Below the pieces are notes generated by a model. The model was not told the origin of the DNA. It did no database searches and saw only the letters and a program-made list of their open reading frames with translations. Shown here piece after piece: positions 26,458 through 34,323 of a stretch of 64,000 bases of DNA (its first letter is position 1; each line of letters begins with the position of its first letter). Where the stretch lies: assembly GCF_016616885.1 (NCBI RefSeq), contig NZ_CP067102.1, positions 3,810,501-3,874,500 on the forward strand, written 5' to 3'. This DNA comes from Bradyrhizobium diazoefficiens. GTDB lineage: Bacteria; Pseudomonadota; Alphaproteobacteria; Rhizobiales; Xanthobacteraceae. Both the position numbers and the translations under genes were made by a program.

Positions 26458-27450
26458 TCATTGCCGCTTCGCCCATTCGACGATCGCGGCGGCATCTGCG
26501 CCGGCCTGGGCCTCCCAGGCGGTGATCGTACCCGTTGCAGCCGTTCGGAGCGCCGCGACGAGGGATGGCGGCGCGGGCTCGGCGATCTTGACGCCGTTGT
26601 CGCGCATGCGCGCGTAATTCTCGGTCGCGCGGTGGGCCAGCAGCGCGAGCTGGCTTTGCTCGGTCTCGGCTGCGGCGGCCAGCACCTCGCGCTGCATCGG
26701 CTCTGGTAGCGCGGCAAATGCCTCGGTGCGGGCGAAGGCGATCGAGACCGGCATCGCGTAGTTGATGGCCGTGAAATAGGGCAGGAAGTCCCACAGCTTG
26801 CGTCCTGCGCCGCCATCGCCGGAGGTGAGGAACGCGTTCAGTTGATGCTCCTTCAGGCCGGCAAGCGCTTTGTCCATCGGCAGGAACTGCGCATTGGCTC
26901 CGGCCGCCTTCATCACCTCGCTGGAATTGGCATCGTAAGCTCGCAGGTTGAGTTTCGGCAGGTCGTCGGCACCTGCGAGCGGTCGGTCCGACCACACGCC
27001 CGTGGCCGGCCAGATCGTCAGATAGAGCAGCTTGAGGCCGTGCGCGGCGAGCGCCTTTTCGTAGAGCGGCCGTGCGCGCGCATTGGCGGCGCGGGCGATA
27101 TCGACCGATTGCACCAGGAAGGGCAGGGTCGAAAAACCGAGCACGGGATCGAGGCCCGAAAGTGCGCCCGCAAACGCATCGCCGCCGGCGATCCGGCCCT
27201 CCAGCGCCGCGCGCGGCATCTCGCCCGAGCTGATCTTCAGCTGATTGTCGAAGGCATTGGTTACGGTCACGAAACCGTTGGTGCGCGCGGCCACGCGACC
27301 GGCGAACGTTGTGAGCCCGATGCCGGAAATATTGTTTTCCGGATATTCGGTGGTCATCCGCCAGCTGACTTGCGCCATGGCAGGCGCGGCAGACAGGATG
27401 AGCGTGGCGAGGACGAGGATCGTACGGATCCGTTGGGCGGGGAAACGCAT
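26458..27450 (-). CDS. TRAP transporter substrate-binding protein (DctP family), orphan
   Basis: The product is 330 residues with a signal peptide (hydrophobic run IRTILVLATLILSAAPAMAQ, cleavage after AMA). The mature part reads WRMTTEYPENNISG and PFLVQSVDIARAA, and LPKLNLRAYDANSSEVMKAAGA contains the Arg region that clamps carboxylate ligands in DctP proteins. It should capture a carboxylate in the periplasm for a TRAP transporter, but no DctQ or DctM gene is nearby. An alternative start lies 24 bases upstream at 27474. It is divergent from the lytic transglycosylase gene. Confidence 0.85.
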   Translation of the reverse strand: MRFPAQRIRTILVLATLILSAAPAMAQVSWRMTTEYPENNISGIGLTTFAGRVAARTNGFVTVTNAFDNQLKISSGEMPRAALEGRIAGGDAFAGALSGLDPVLGFSTLPFLVQSVDIARAANARARPLYEKALAAHGLKLLYLTIWPATGVWSDRPLAGADDLPKLNLRAYDANSSEVMKAAGANAQFLPMDKALAGLKEHQLNAFLTSGDGGAGRKLWDFLPYFTAINYAMPVSIAFARTEAFAALPEPMQREVLAAAAETEQSQLALLAHRATENYARMRDNGVKIAEPAPPSLVAALRTAATGTITAWEAQAGADAAAIVEWAKRQ

Positions 27451-27495
27451 TGGGAAAAGCAGGTCAGACAGCATAGACTGGCAACTCGACGAACA

Positions 27496-28536
27496 ATGGC
27501 ACGATGCCACGATATGGCAGATCATCTTGTTGCACGCCGCGCCGGCGCGCGCCACCGCGATGCTTGGGTACGGTTGACGCGAATTGCATCACTCATCGTT
27601 GCCGCGTCGCTGGTCTCGGCGACAGAGGTGGCGGCCTGGGACAGTTCGCCGGCAAAGACCAATGTCGCCGTCCCCAGCGTCGAAGAGCTTGCGATGCCGC
27701 CGGAGAAGCCGGCGGATGCGCGCGAAAGCGATACGCGGGAATCGATCTGCCTGATCGTTGAGGCGGCGGCACGCGATGCCAAGCTGCCGCTGGAATTCTT
27801 CGCCCGCGTGATCTGGCAGGAGAGCCGCTTTCAGGCCGATGCGGTGGGCCCGATGACGCGTAGCGGCGAGCATGCGCAGGGGATCGCGCAGTTCATGCCG
27901 GGCACCGCGAGCGAGCGCGGGCTTCTCAATCCCTTCAATCCGGTGCAGGCCCTGCCGAAATCGGCCGAGTTCTTGAATGAACTGCGCAACCAGTTCGGCA
28001 ATCTGGGCCTCGCCGCGGCCGCCTACAATGCCGGCCCGCGACGGGTGCAGGAATGGCTCGCCGGCACCGGCGGCATGCCGGAGCAGACCCGCAATTACGT
28101 CTATGCCATCACCGGCGCGACGGTTGACGCATGGGCCAAGGCCGGCAGCACCGGCAAGGGGCCGCCGAGTTCGCCACCGACGAGCTGCCGCGACCTGATG
28201 GCGCTGTTGAAGCGCGCGCCGAACCCGTTCGTCGCCGAGCTCGAACAGCATGTCGAGCTCGCCGCCGCCAAGATCTGGGGCGTTCAACTTGCCGCCGGCT
28301 TCGACCGCAACAAGGCGCTGGCGATGTACTCCCGCGCCGTCACGCGCCTTAGCGCCGTGATCGGCGAGCGCGATCCCAGCCTGTTGAGTTCGGTGGTGCG
28401 CAGCCGCGGTTCGCACGCTTTCTACCAGGTGCGCATCGGCACCGACACGCGCCCCGAGGCGGACGATCTCTGCAATCGTATCCGCAAAGCGGGCGGCGCC
28501 TGCTTCGTGCTGAAGAACCGGGGCGTAAGCGGGTAG
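27496..28536 (+). CDS. Lytic transglycosylase with C-terminal SPOR-like domain
   Basis: The product is about 346 residues. After a signal-like segment (IASLIVAASLVSATEVAAW), an SLT domain follows with catalytic Glu in VIWQESRFQ near residue 110, GIAQFMPGTA and AAYNAGPRRV. Such enzymes cut peptidoglycan glycan strands in the periplasm. The C-terminal segment SHAFYQVRIGTDTRPEADDL to GGACFVLKN resembles a SPOR domain, which would target it to the septum. The start is uncertain: ATG codons at 27496 and 27514 are both possible, neither with a good ribosome binding site. A long open frame upstream is an antisense shadow. Confidence 0.87.
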   Translation: MARCHDMADHLVARRAGARHRDAWVRLTRIASLIVAASLVSATEVAAWDSSPAKTNVAVPSVEELAMPPEKPADARESDTRESICLIVEAAARDAKLPLEFFARVIWQESRFQADAVGPMTRSGEHAQGIAQFMPGTASERGLLNPFNPVQALPKSAEFLNELRNQFGNLGLAAAAYNAGPRRVQEWLAGTGGMPEQTRNYVYAITGATVDAWAKAGSTGKGPPSSPPTSCRDLMALLKRAPNPFVAELEQHVELAAAKIWGVQLAAGFDRNKALAMYSRAVTRLSAVIGERDPSLLSSVVRSRGSHAFYQVRIGTDTRPEADDLCNRIRKAGGACFVLKNRGVSG

Positions 28537-28690
28537 GGCGCATCTCACGCCGGTCACCCCGCGGCTCTAATGGTGGTTCCGCCGATCCCTCACTCGAGTT
28601 TTGCAGGCGTGGCGACGGGCGCAGTCTTCATGCTGGCCGGCCAGTGGTGGTTGAGCTAAAACGTCCGCGAACAGCCAAGGAAGAGGAAAT

Positions 28691-29182
28691 ATGGTTCGCG
28701 AAAACGAACTCCGCGAGGGCGAGGTCGCCATCGAGCTGCCGTCGACGGAGGATGCCGGCCTCGTCTTCATCGGCCGCATCCGAACGCCCTGGACCTCGCG
28801 GCTGGAGACGCCGCGGCAGGGGCGCGCCGATGGCCCGGTGTGTCGGCTCGAGATCTTCGAGCCCTTTTTGCCCGCGATCAAGGGCGTCGATTTCTACAGC
28901 AATCTCGAAGTGCTCTACTGGCTCGACAAGTCGCGCCGCGACATTGTGCTGCAGAGCCCGAAGAGCAACGAAAAGACCCGCGGCGCATTTTCGCTGCGCT
29001 CACCGGTGCGGCCCAATCCGATCGGCACCTCGATCGTGAAGCTCGTCGGCATCGAGGGAAACGCCATCCTGGTGCGCGGGCTTGATTGCATCGACAACAC
29101 ACCGCTGATCGATATCAAGCCGGATCGTTGCGAGTTCACCCCGTTGGCTGCGCCGCAGCCGGGGGATTTTCAGACGGAGTAG
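28691..29182 (+). CDS. trmO: tRNA (N6-threonylcarbamoyladenosine37-N6)-methyltransferase TrmO
   Basis: The 163-residue TrmO (formerly TsaA/YaeB) protein methylates t6A37 in certain tRNAs using S-adenosylmethionine. The single-domain beta-barrel fold is indicated by VFIGRIRTPWTSR, the substrate/SAM motif RSPVRPNPIGTSIVKL near residue 105, and VRGLDCIDNTPLIDIKPD. It lacks the C-terminal extension of E. coli TrmO, as in many alphaproteobacteria. An AAGAGGAAAT ribosome binding site precedes the ATG. A palindromic repeat follows immediately. Confidence 0.92.
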   Translation: MVRENELREGEVAIELPSTEDAGLVFIGRIRTPWTSRLETPRQGRADGPVCRLEIFEPFLPAIKGVDFYSNLEVLYWLDKSRRDIVLQSPKSNEKTRGAFSLRSPVRPNPIGTSIVKLVGIEGNAILVRGLDCIDNTPLIDIKPDRCEFTPLAAPQPGDFQTE

Positions 29183-29197
29183 ACACATTCTCTCCTC

Positions 29198-29282
29198 GTC
29201 ATTGCGAGGAGCCATTGCGACGAAGCAATCCAGACTGTTGCCGCGGACATAGTCTGGATTGCTTCGCTTCGCTCGCAATGAC
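29198..29282. repeat. Palindromic interspersed repeat, family B, intact copy
   Basis: The element runs from GTCATTGCGAGGAGC to GCTCGCAATGAC and carries CAATCCAGACT and AGTCTGGATTG as inner arms, forming one long imperfect hairpin. The same family, interrupted by the IS110-family element, is found at 57582-57592 plus 59147-59213. Confidence 0.88.
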
Positions 29283-29294
29283 GGTAGAGAGAGT

Positions 29295-29723
29295 TCAGCC
29301 CGCCTTCAAGGCGGCAATCAGCTTGGCGGCATTCTCCTCCAGCACCTTGACGTCTTCCTTGCGGCTCGCGGGCGGCAGCATCGCGACGCCGTCGTGGCGG
29401 GGCATCACGTGCATGTGGAGATGAAACACCACCTGTCCGCCGGCCGGCTCATTGAACTGCTGCACGGTGATGCCATCGGCGTTGAAGGCCTTCATCGCGG
29501 CGGCCGCGATTCTGTGCGTGCCGCGGGCAACGTGGGCGTAATCGTCAGGGTTGACGTCGAGGATGTTGCGGGCGGGGGCCTTCGGGATCACCAGCGTGTG
29601 GCCTGTGACCCGCGGCATGATGTCGAGGAAGGCGAAGACATGCTCGTCCTCGTAGATCTTGTAGCACGGAAACTCGCCGCGCAGGATCTTTGCGAAGATG
29701 TTGTTGGGGTCGTAGGCGGTCAT
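29295..29723 (-). CDS. HIT family protein
   Basis: The 142-residue member of the histidine-triad nucleotide-binding superfamily carries the HIT motif HLHMHVMP near residue 100, preceded by FNEPAGGQVVFHLH. FAKILRGEFPCYKIYEDEH and FLDIMPRVTGHTLVIPK are the conserved first half. These proteins hydrolyse or transfer nucleotide phosphoramidates or adenylates in the cytosol, and the physiological substrate is unclear. It is transcribed leftward next to a repeat. Confidence 0.92.
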   Translation of the reverse strand: MTAYDPNNIFAKILRGEFPCYKIYEDEHVFAFLDIMPRVTGHTLVIPKAPARNILDVNPDDYAHVARGTHRIAAAAMKAFNADGITVQQFNEPAGGQVVFHLHMHVMPRHDGVAMLPPASRKEDVKVLEENAAKLIAALKAG

Positions 29724-29789
29724 GGCGGCGGCTCCCGAGAACTTTACAGTTAGAGTTTTGCGCTTACTGTCACCAGCGTCGGCAAACCG

Positions 29790-31055
29790 TCAAGGCGCCT
29801 CGTCGATGCCTTTCCGGAACGGGCCGAGCCCGGCCAGCTCGCGTCCGGCCTCCGCGACATAGGCGCGCTCGCGCTTGAGGTAATCGTCGATGGCGCGGCG
29901 TAAGCCAGGGTCCGCGATGAAATGGGCGGAGTGGGTGGTCCGCGGCAGGTAGCCGCGCGCGATCTTGTGCTCGCCCTGCGCGCCGGCCTCGACATTCGCG
30001 AGGCCACGTTTGATCGCGAAATCGATCGCCTGATAGTAACAGACTTCGAAATGCAGAAAGGGATGATGCTCGACCGCGCCCCAGTTGCGGCCGAACAGCG
30101 TGTCCGAGCCGATGAAGTTGATCGCGCCCGCGATCCAGCGGTCGTTGCGGCGGGCCATCACCAGCAGCACGTCATCGCTCATGGTCTCGCCGATCAGCGA
30201 GAAGAATTCGCGCGTGAGGTACGGCCGGCCCCATTTGCGCGAACCGGTCTCCATGTAGAACGCGAAGAAGGCGTCCCAGGCGTCCTCGGTGATGTCCTTG
30301 CCTGTGAGCCAGTGGATGGTGATGCCGGCGCCGAGCGCATCGCGCCGCTCGCGCTTGATCGATTTGCGGTGGCGCGAATTCAGGGTCGCCAAAAAATCGT
30401 CGAAGCTTCCAAAGCCCTCGTTGCGCCAGTGGAACTGCTGGTCGGTGCGCTGGAGGAAGCCGTGCTGGGCCAGCAGCTTCCACTCGGCCTCGCGGGCGAA
30501 GGTGACGTGGACTGAGGAGGCCTTGCTGACACCGCACAGCGCCACCAGCCCGCTCGCCAGTGCCTCGGTGATCCGCTCGCGGTCGACGCCGTCGCGGACC
30601 AGGAGCCGCGGCCCCGTCGCCGGCGTGAAGGGAACAGAGACTTGCAGCTTCGGGTAATAGCGACCGCCGGCGCGCTCATAGGCGTCGGCCCAGCCGCGGT
30701 CGAAGACGTACTCGCCCTGGCTGTGCGATTTCAGATAGCAGGGCACGACACCGGCGACACGGCCGTCGATCTTGGCCACCAGATGCCGCGGGCCCCAGCC
30801 GGTGCGGATCGTGGCTGAACCCGATTTCTCAAGCGCGGAAAGAAACGCGTGCGAGACGAACGGGTTATAGGCGGGTCTTAAAAGGTCGAGAGAATCACCT
30901 GGGAGCCAGGATGAGGTTCCCGCGCCATGCCCATTGCAGGCCTTGCCGGGATACTTGCCAAGATCTCTGCCAGGACTTGCGCAGGCGTCCCAATCCTCCG
31001 GCGACACTTCGCCAATCGACGGTACGGCCTCGAGCGTGATGTCGGATGATGCCAT
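29790..31055 (-). CDS. GNAT-like N-acyltransferase, FemAB/PF04339 group
   Basis: The 421-residue protein has the architecture of the peptidoglycan-recognition/FemAB-like acyltransferases once called DUF482. It has NPFVSHAFLSALEKSGS near the start, LNSRHRKSIKRERRDA as the central basic helix, FYMETGSRKWGRPYLTREFF, and a closing GEHKIARGYLPRTTHSAHFI signature. The likely role is transfer of an acyl or aminoacyl group in the cytosol, with the substrate unknown. The ATG at 31055 is used because upstream codons run toward the preceding gene. It follows the GDPD gene by 49 bases in the same direction. Confidence 0.88.
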   Translation of the reverse strand: MASSDITLEAVPSIGEVSPEDWDACASPGRDLGKYPGKACNGHGAGTSSWLPGDSLDLLRPAYNPFVSHAFLSALEKSGSATIRTGWGPRHLVAKIDGRVAGVVPCYLKSHSQGEYVFDRGWADAYERAGGRYYPKLQVSVPFTPATGPRLLVRDGVDRERITEALASGLVALCGVSKASSVHVTFAREAEWKLLAQHGFLQRTDQQFHWRNEGFGSFDDFLATLNSRHRKSIKRERRDALGAGITIHWLTGKDITEDAWDAFFAFYMETGSRKWGRPYLTREFFSLIGETMSDDVLLVMARRNDRWIAGAINFIGSDTLFGRNWGAVEHHPFLHFEVCYYQAIDFAIKRGLANVEAGAQGEHKIARGYLPRTTHSAHFIADPGLRRAIDDYLKRERAYVAEAGRELAGLGPFRKGIDEAP

Positions 31056-31104
31056 TGCGCCCAAGATCGTGCATCGCAGCAGCGACTTCAAGAGGGCGGG
31101 AACA

Positions 31105-31857
31105 TCAAGCCTGCGGCACGAACCCCTCAAAGATCATCTGATCGGCATATTGCCCAACCCGCGTCCGCTGCTCCGGCGTGCGCACGGTCCAGCCGAGCAG
31201 GGCGCAGCCGAAGACGTTGCGGGCGATCCAGGGAGCCGGCGCCGGCAGGTGGTCGACCTTGAAGGCGACGAAATGCGGCTGGGTCTGGAACCCGTGGCGC
31301 AGGTACAGCATGCTGTCGCGCTGCTGCGGCGTCAGATAGGCCCAGTACTTGTCCTCATAGCTCCGCTGCGCGACGATGCCGCGCGGGCGAGAGGGCAGCA
31401 ACTCGCGCAGCGCCACCACCTGGTCGGGGTCGAAGGACATCCCGACCGCTTGCCCCTGATACGACGCCAGCACCTCGGCCATCCGCTTCACCAGCTTGCG
31501 GTCGCCGTCAAAATGGCTCTTCACCTCGATCACCAGCGGCACGCGGCCAGCGACCATGCTGCAGAGGTCGCTGAGCGACATCATCCGCTCAGGCGTATCC
31601 CTGAACTTGATGGCCTTCAGCTCGGCTGCGGTCTTTGCGACCACCGGGCCGGTGGCCTCGGTGAGACGGCCGAGCGCATGGTCGTGGTGCACCATGGCCT
31701 CGCCGTCGGCGGAGAGCTGGATGTCGACCTCGATCGAGAAATTGCCCGCGATTGCCGCCTGCACCGCGCCCGGCATGTTTTCGACGATGCCGCGCGTAAT
31801 GTCATGCAGGCCGCGATGGGCGACCGGCCGCGCTGTCAGCCAATCGGGAGCACGCAC
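31105..31857 (-). CDS. Glycerophosphodiester phosphodiesterase family protein
   Basis: The 250-residue protein has the GDPD metal-site residues: His-Arg in VAHRGLHD (His14), Glu and Asp in IEVDIQLS, and the catalytic His in VHHDHALGRLTEATG. VPLVIEVKSHFDGD adds the third acidic ligand. It hydrolyses glycerophosphodiesters to glycerol-3-phosphate and an alcohol. No signal peptide is seen, so the predicted site is the cytosol. The start is GTG with a GAGG upstream. It lies nine bases after the ridA gene and is probably co-transcribed. Confidence 0.92.
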   Translation of the reverse strand: MRAPDWLTARPVAHRGLHDITRGIVENMPGAVQAAIAGNFSIEVDIQLSADGEAMVHHDHALGRLTEATGPVVAKTAAELKAIKFRDTPERMMSLSDLCSMVAGRVPLVIEVKSHFDGDRKLVKRMAEVLASYQGQAVGMSFDPDQVVALRELLPSRPRGIVAQRSYEDKYWAYLTPQQRDSMLYLRHGFQTQPHFVAFKVDHLPAPAPWIARNVFGCALLGWTVRTPEQRTRVGQYADQMIFEGFVPQA

Positions 31858-31866
31858 GATACCGCC

Positions 31867-32334
31867 TCAGGCGACCTCGAACACGGCATCGACCTCGACC
31901 GCGGCATCCGCGGGCAGCGAGGCGACACCGACGGTGGTGCGGGCGTGGCGGCCCTTGTCACCGAAGGCCGCGACCATCAGGTCGGAGGCGCCGTTGAGAA
32001 CCTTCGGCCCGTCCAGGAAATCCGGTGCCGAGTTGATGAAGCCGCCGAGGCGCACCACGCGCACAACCTTGTCGAGGTCGCCAAGCGCCGCCTTGACCTG
32101 TGCGAGCAGGTTGACGGCACAGCCGCGCGCTGCCGCAGCACCTTCCTCGATCGAGACGTCTGCGCCGAGCTTGCCCTTGGCGATCAGCTTGCCGGCGGGG
32201 TCGAAGCAGACCTGGCCGGAGACGAACAGCAGATTGCCGGTGCGCACGAACGGCACGTAATTGGCGACGGGGGTGGGGGCGTCGTGCAGCTTGATGCCCT
32301 GTTCCGCCAGTTTCTGCTCGACCGTGCCCGCCAT
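31867..32334 (-). CDS. RidA family protein (first of two)
   Basis: This 155-residue YjgF/YER057c/UK114 protein belongs to the long, YjgH-like group. LLFVSGQVCFDP forms the core strand, LDKVVRVVRLGGFINSAPDF the middle part and HARTTVGVASLPADAAVEVD the C-terminal signature. The arginine of RidA that binds the carboxylate of imines appears replaced by the ARTTVGV context, so deaminase activity is plausible but not certain. It is the first gene of a leftward ridA-GDPD-GNAT unit and divergent from the eipB-like gene. Confidence 0.88.
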   Translation of the reverse strand: MAGTVEQKLAEQGIKLHDAPTPVANYVPFVRTGNLLFVSGQVCFDPAGKLIAKGKLGADVSIEEGAAAARGCAVNLLAQVKAALGDLDKVVRVVRLGGFINSAPDFLDGPKVLNGASDLMVAAFGDKGRHARTTVGVASLPADAAVEVDAVFEVA

Positions 32335-32588
32335 GTCTCGACCTCGATGTCTGGAAAATCATCCGCTCCGGCGCGTCTGGTGACCGCCGGGCGTGCCCTG
32401 TTTCGCCCATCATGCTGCCGCATGCAAGTAAGCCGATCGGACGGTCGGACGCTGGGGTGGACTGCATTTTTCCGAGGCCGGTCAGGAGGTTCAACGAAGA
32501 GGCGCAACTTTACGTGAAACCGCCGCAGTTGCGACGCAATGGAACGGTCATTAAAGTGTCGAATCTGCGCGTCCCCCAAGGAACAGAC

Positions 32589-33434
32589 ATGGTGCACCTT
32601 TTCCGGACTTCACTCGGTGTGATGGCGCTCGCGGCGGCCGCTGTCGGTGCCGGTGGCGGCGTCCAGGCCGCGAACGGTCCGTTCCTCGCGCACCAGGCGC
32701 TTTATGATCTGAGCCTGGTCAAATCGCGCTCCAATTCCATCAACAGCGCGCGTGGCCGCATCCTCTACAATTTCGCCGGCAGTGCTTGCGAAGGCTACAC
32801 GTCCGAATTCCGCCAGGTCTCCGAGCTCGACAGCGGCGAGGGCAAGGTCACGCTCAGCGATCTCCGCTCCAATTCCTGGGAGGACGCCGCAGGGAAAAGC
32901 TACCGCTTCAAGATCGAGACGCGGATGAACGAGACCGAGGCCGGCCTGGTCGACGGCTCGGCGGAGCGCGACGGCGACCACATCAACGTCAAGCTCAAGT
33001 TGCCGGCGCCGAAGAATTTCACCCTCGACGGCAAGATCGTGTTTCCGACCGAGCAGATCCAGCACATCATTGCGGCGGCCAAGGACGGCAAATCGCTCCT
33101 GGAGCTCTCCGTCTATGACGGCTCCGACGATGGCCAGAAGGTCTACAACACGTTGACCGTGATCGGTCAGCCGATCCCCGCCGAGCGCACAGCTTCGCCC
33201 GATCCGTCGACGGCGGACGAGCACATGAAATCGCTGAAGCGCTGGCCGGTGACAGTCAGTTACTTCGACCGCGACGTCCAGCAGAAAGAAGGCGAGCAGA
33301 CGCCGGTCTATGCGATGTCGTTCGAGCTCTATGAGAACGGCGTCTCCCGCCAGCTCGTGCTCGACTACAACGACTTCGTCATCTCCGGTGCGATGGGCAA
33401 GTTCGACGTCAAGGACAGCAAGCCTTGTAATTGA
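32589..33434 (+). CDS. eipB: EipB-like periplasmic cell-envelope integrity protein (DUF1849)
   Basis: The 281-residue secreted protein has a signal peptide (residues 1-27, ending GVQAA). LAHQALYDLSLVKSRS opens the DUF1849 domain, described in Brucella as a beta-spiral envelope protein, EipB. Two cysteines, Cys67 (GSACEGY) and Cys280 at the penultimate position (SKPCN), match the conserved periplasmic disulfide of that family. Loss of EipB weakens the envelope in Brucella. The ATG at 32589 follows AAGGAACAGAC. A 254-base divergent region separates it from ridA. Confidence 0.9.
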   Translation: MVHLFRTSLGVMALAAAAVGAGGGVQAANGPFLAHQALYDLSLVKSRSNSINSARGRILYNFAGSACEGYTSEFRQVSELDSGEGKVTLSDLRSNSWEDAAGKSYRFKIETRMNETEAGLVDGSAERDGDHINVKLKLPAPKNFTLDGKIVFPTEQIQHIIAAAKDGKSLLELSVYDGSDDGQKVYNTLTVIGQPIPAERTASPDPSTADEHMKSLKRWPVTVSYFDRDVQQKEGEQTPVYAMSFELYENGVSRQLVLDYNDFVISGAMGKFDVKDSKPCN

Positions 33435-33505
33435 GGGGTGAGGCTAGCCCTCAACGCCGTCTCCGGCTACGCTCTCCCGCGATCACAACCTCCGGGAGCA
33501 GCTCC

Positions 33506-33907
33506 ATGCCCAAGCTCGACCATCTCCGCCCCAGCGGCCTGCACCACAATCCCGCTTATTCACACGTTGTCACCGCCTCCGGCGCGCGCACGATCTACAT
33601 CTCCGGCCAGGTGTCGGTGGACGAGGAGGGACGGATCGTCGGCGAAGGCGATCTCGCCGCGCAGACCACACAGGTGATGCAAAATCTCGGCCATGCATTG
33701 AAGGCAGCCGGCGCGAGCTACTCGAACATCGTGAAGATCACGACTTTCGTCGTCGGCTACAAGCCGGAGCTGCGCCCGATCATCGGCAAGGCCCGCTCGG
33801 CGTTCTTCGAAGGCATGGAGCCGCCCGCCAGCACGCTCGTTGGAGTCTCCGCGCTTGCCGCGCCGGAGTGGCTGATAGAGATCGAGGCGATCGCGGTCGC
33901 GGATTGA
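33506..33907 (+). CDS. RidA family protein (second of two)
   Basis: This 133-residue RidA-fold protein has NPAYSHVVTASGARTIYISGQVSVDEEG at the N-terminus and STLVGVSALAAPEWLIEIEAIA at the C-terminus. It is shorter than and distinct from the copy at 31867-32334. The usual catalytic RxxV context reads STLVGV here, so the archetypal arginine is missing. It may therefore bind a ligand and not act as an imine deaminase. GGGAGCAGCTCC precedes the ATG. It follows the eipB-like gene by 71 bases and may be co-transcribed. Confidence 0.88.
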   Translation: MPKLDHLRPSGLHHNPAYSHVVTASGARTIYISGQVSVDEEGRIVGEGDLAAQTTQVMQNLGHALKAAGASYSNIVKITTFVVGYKPELRPIIGKARSAFFEGMEPPASTLVGVSALAAPEWLIEIEAIAVAD

Positions 33908-33915
33908 AGGCCGGG

Positions 33916-34323
33916 CTACGGACGCTTGGCTACGGACATGTCGCCCAGGAGCATCAGCGCCTCGTCGGCCCTGTCAGCAGGCACGAAGAGGTGGTCGTGA
34001 TGGTAGGCCGAAACCGCATTCACGCAGATGCCGGTTTCGGCGAGCCGGGCCGTGATGGCAGCCAGGAAGCCGACCGCATCGAGCGCGGAGTGAACCGTCA
34101 GCGTGATCAGGCGCGAGGCGAATGCGTAGCGTAATCCTGCCGCTTCGGCTTCCTCACGCAGGATGACCAGCGTCGTCCCTTCCCGCTCACGGAACATCAG
34201 CAGCGGATCGAGCGCTGCGGGAATGCGCTCGTTTGGAGCGATGGTGCAGAACACGAAGATGCCCGGCCGCAGCTCCGGCTTCATGTGTCTCAGCAGCGCA
34301 GCAAGATCGCGTTCGGCTGCCAT
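33916..34323 (-). CDS. ACT domain-containing protein
   Basis: The product is 135 residues. The N-terminal half (LRPGIFVFCTIAP) and C-terminal half (RLITLTVHSALDAVGFLAAITARLAETGICVNAVSAYHHDHLFV) form a tandem ACT pair of the PF10000/PF13840 type, thought to sense amino acids. Its ATG overlaps the dinB stop by one base (TGATG), so it is translationally coupled as the last gene of the DUF3572-dinB-ACT operon. Its stop lies close to the convergent ridA stop. Confidence 0.85.
   Translation of the reverse strand: MAAERDLAALLRHMKPELRPGIFVFCTIAPNERIPAALDPLLMFREREGTTLVILREEAEAAGLRYAFASRLITLTVHSALDAVGFLAAITARLAETGICVNAVSAYHHDHLFVPADRADEALMLLGDMSVAKRP

Noticed and set aside
26842..27495. In-frame upstream extension of the lytic transglycosylase
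   Set aside because: The extension is antisense to the TRAP binding protein, and the signal peptide of the transglycosylase begins near 27514-27573.
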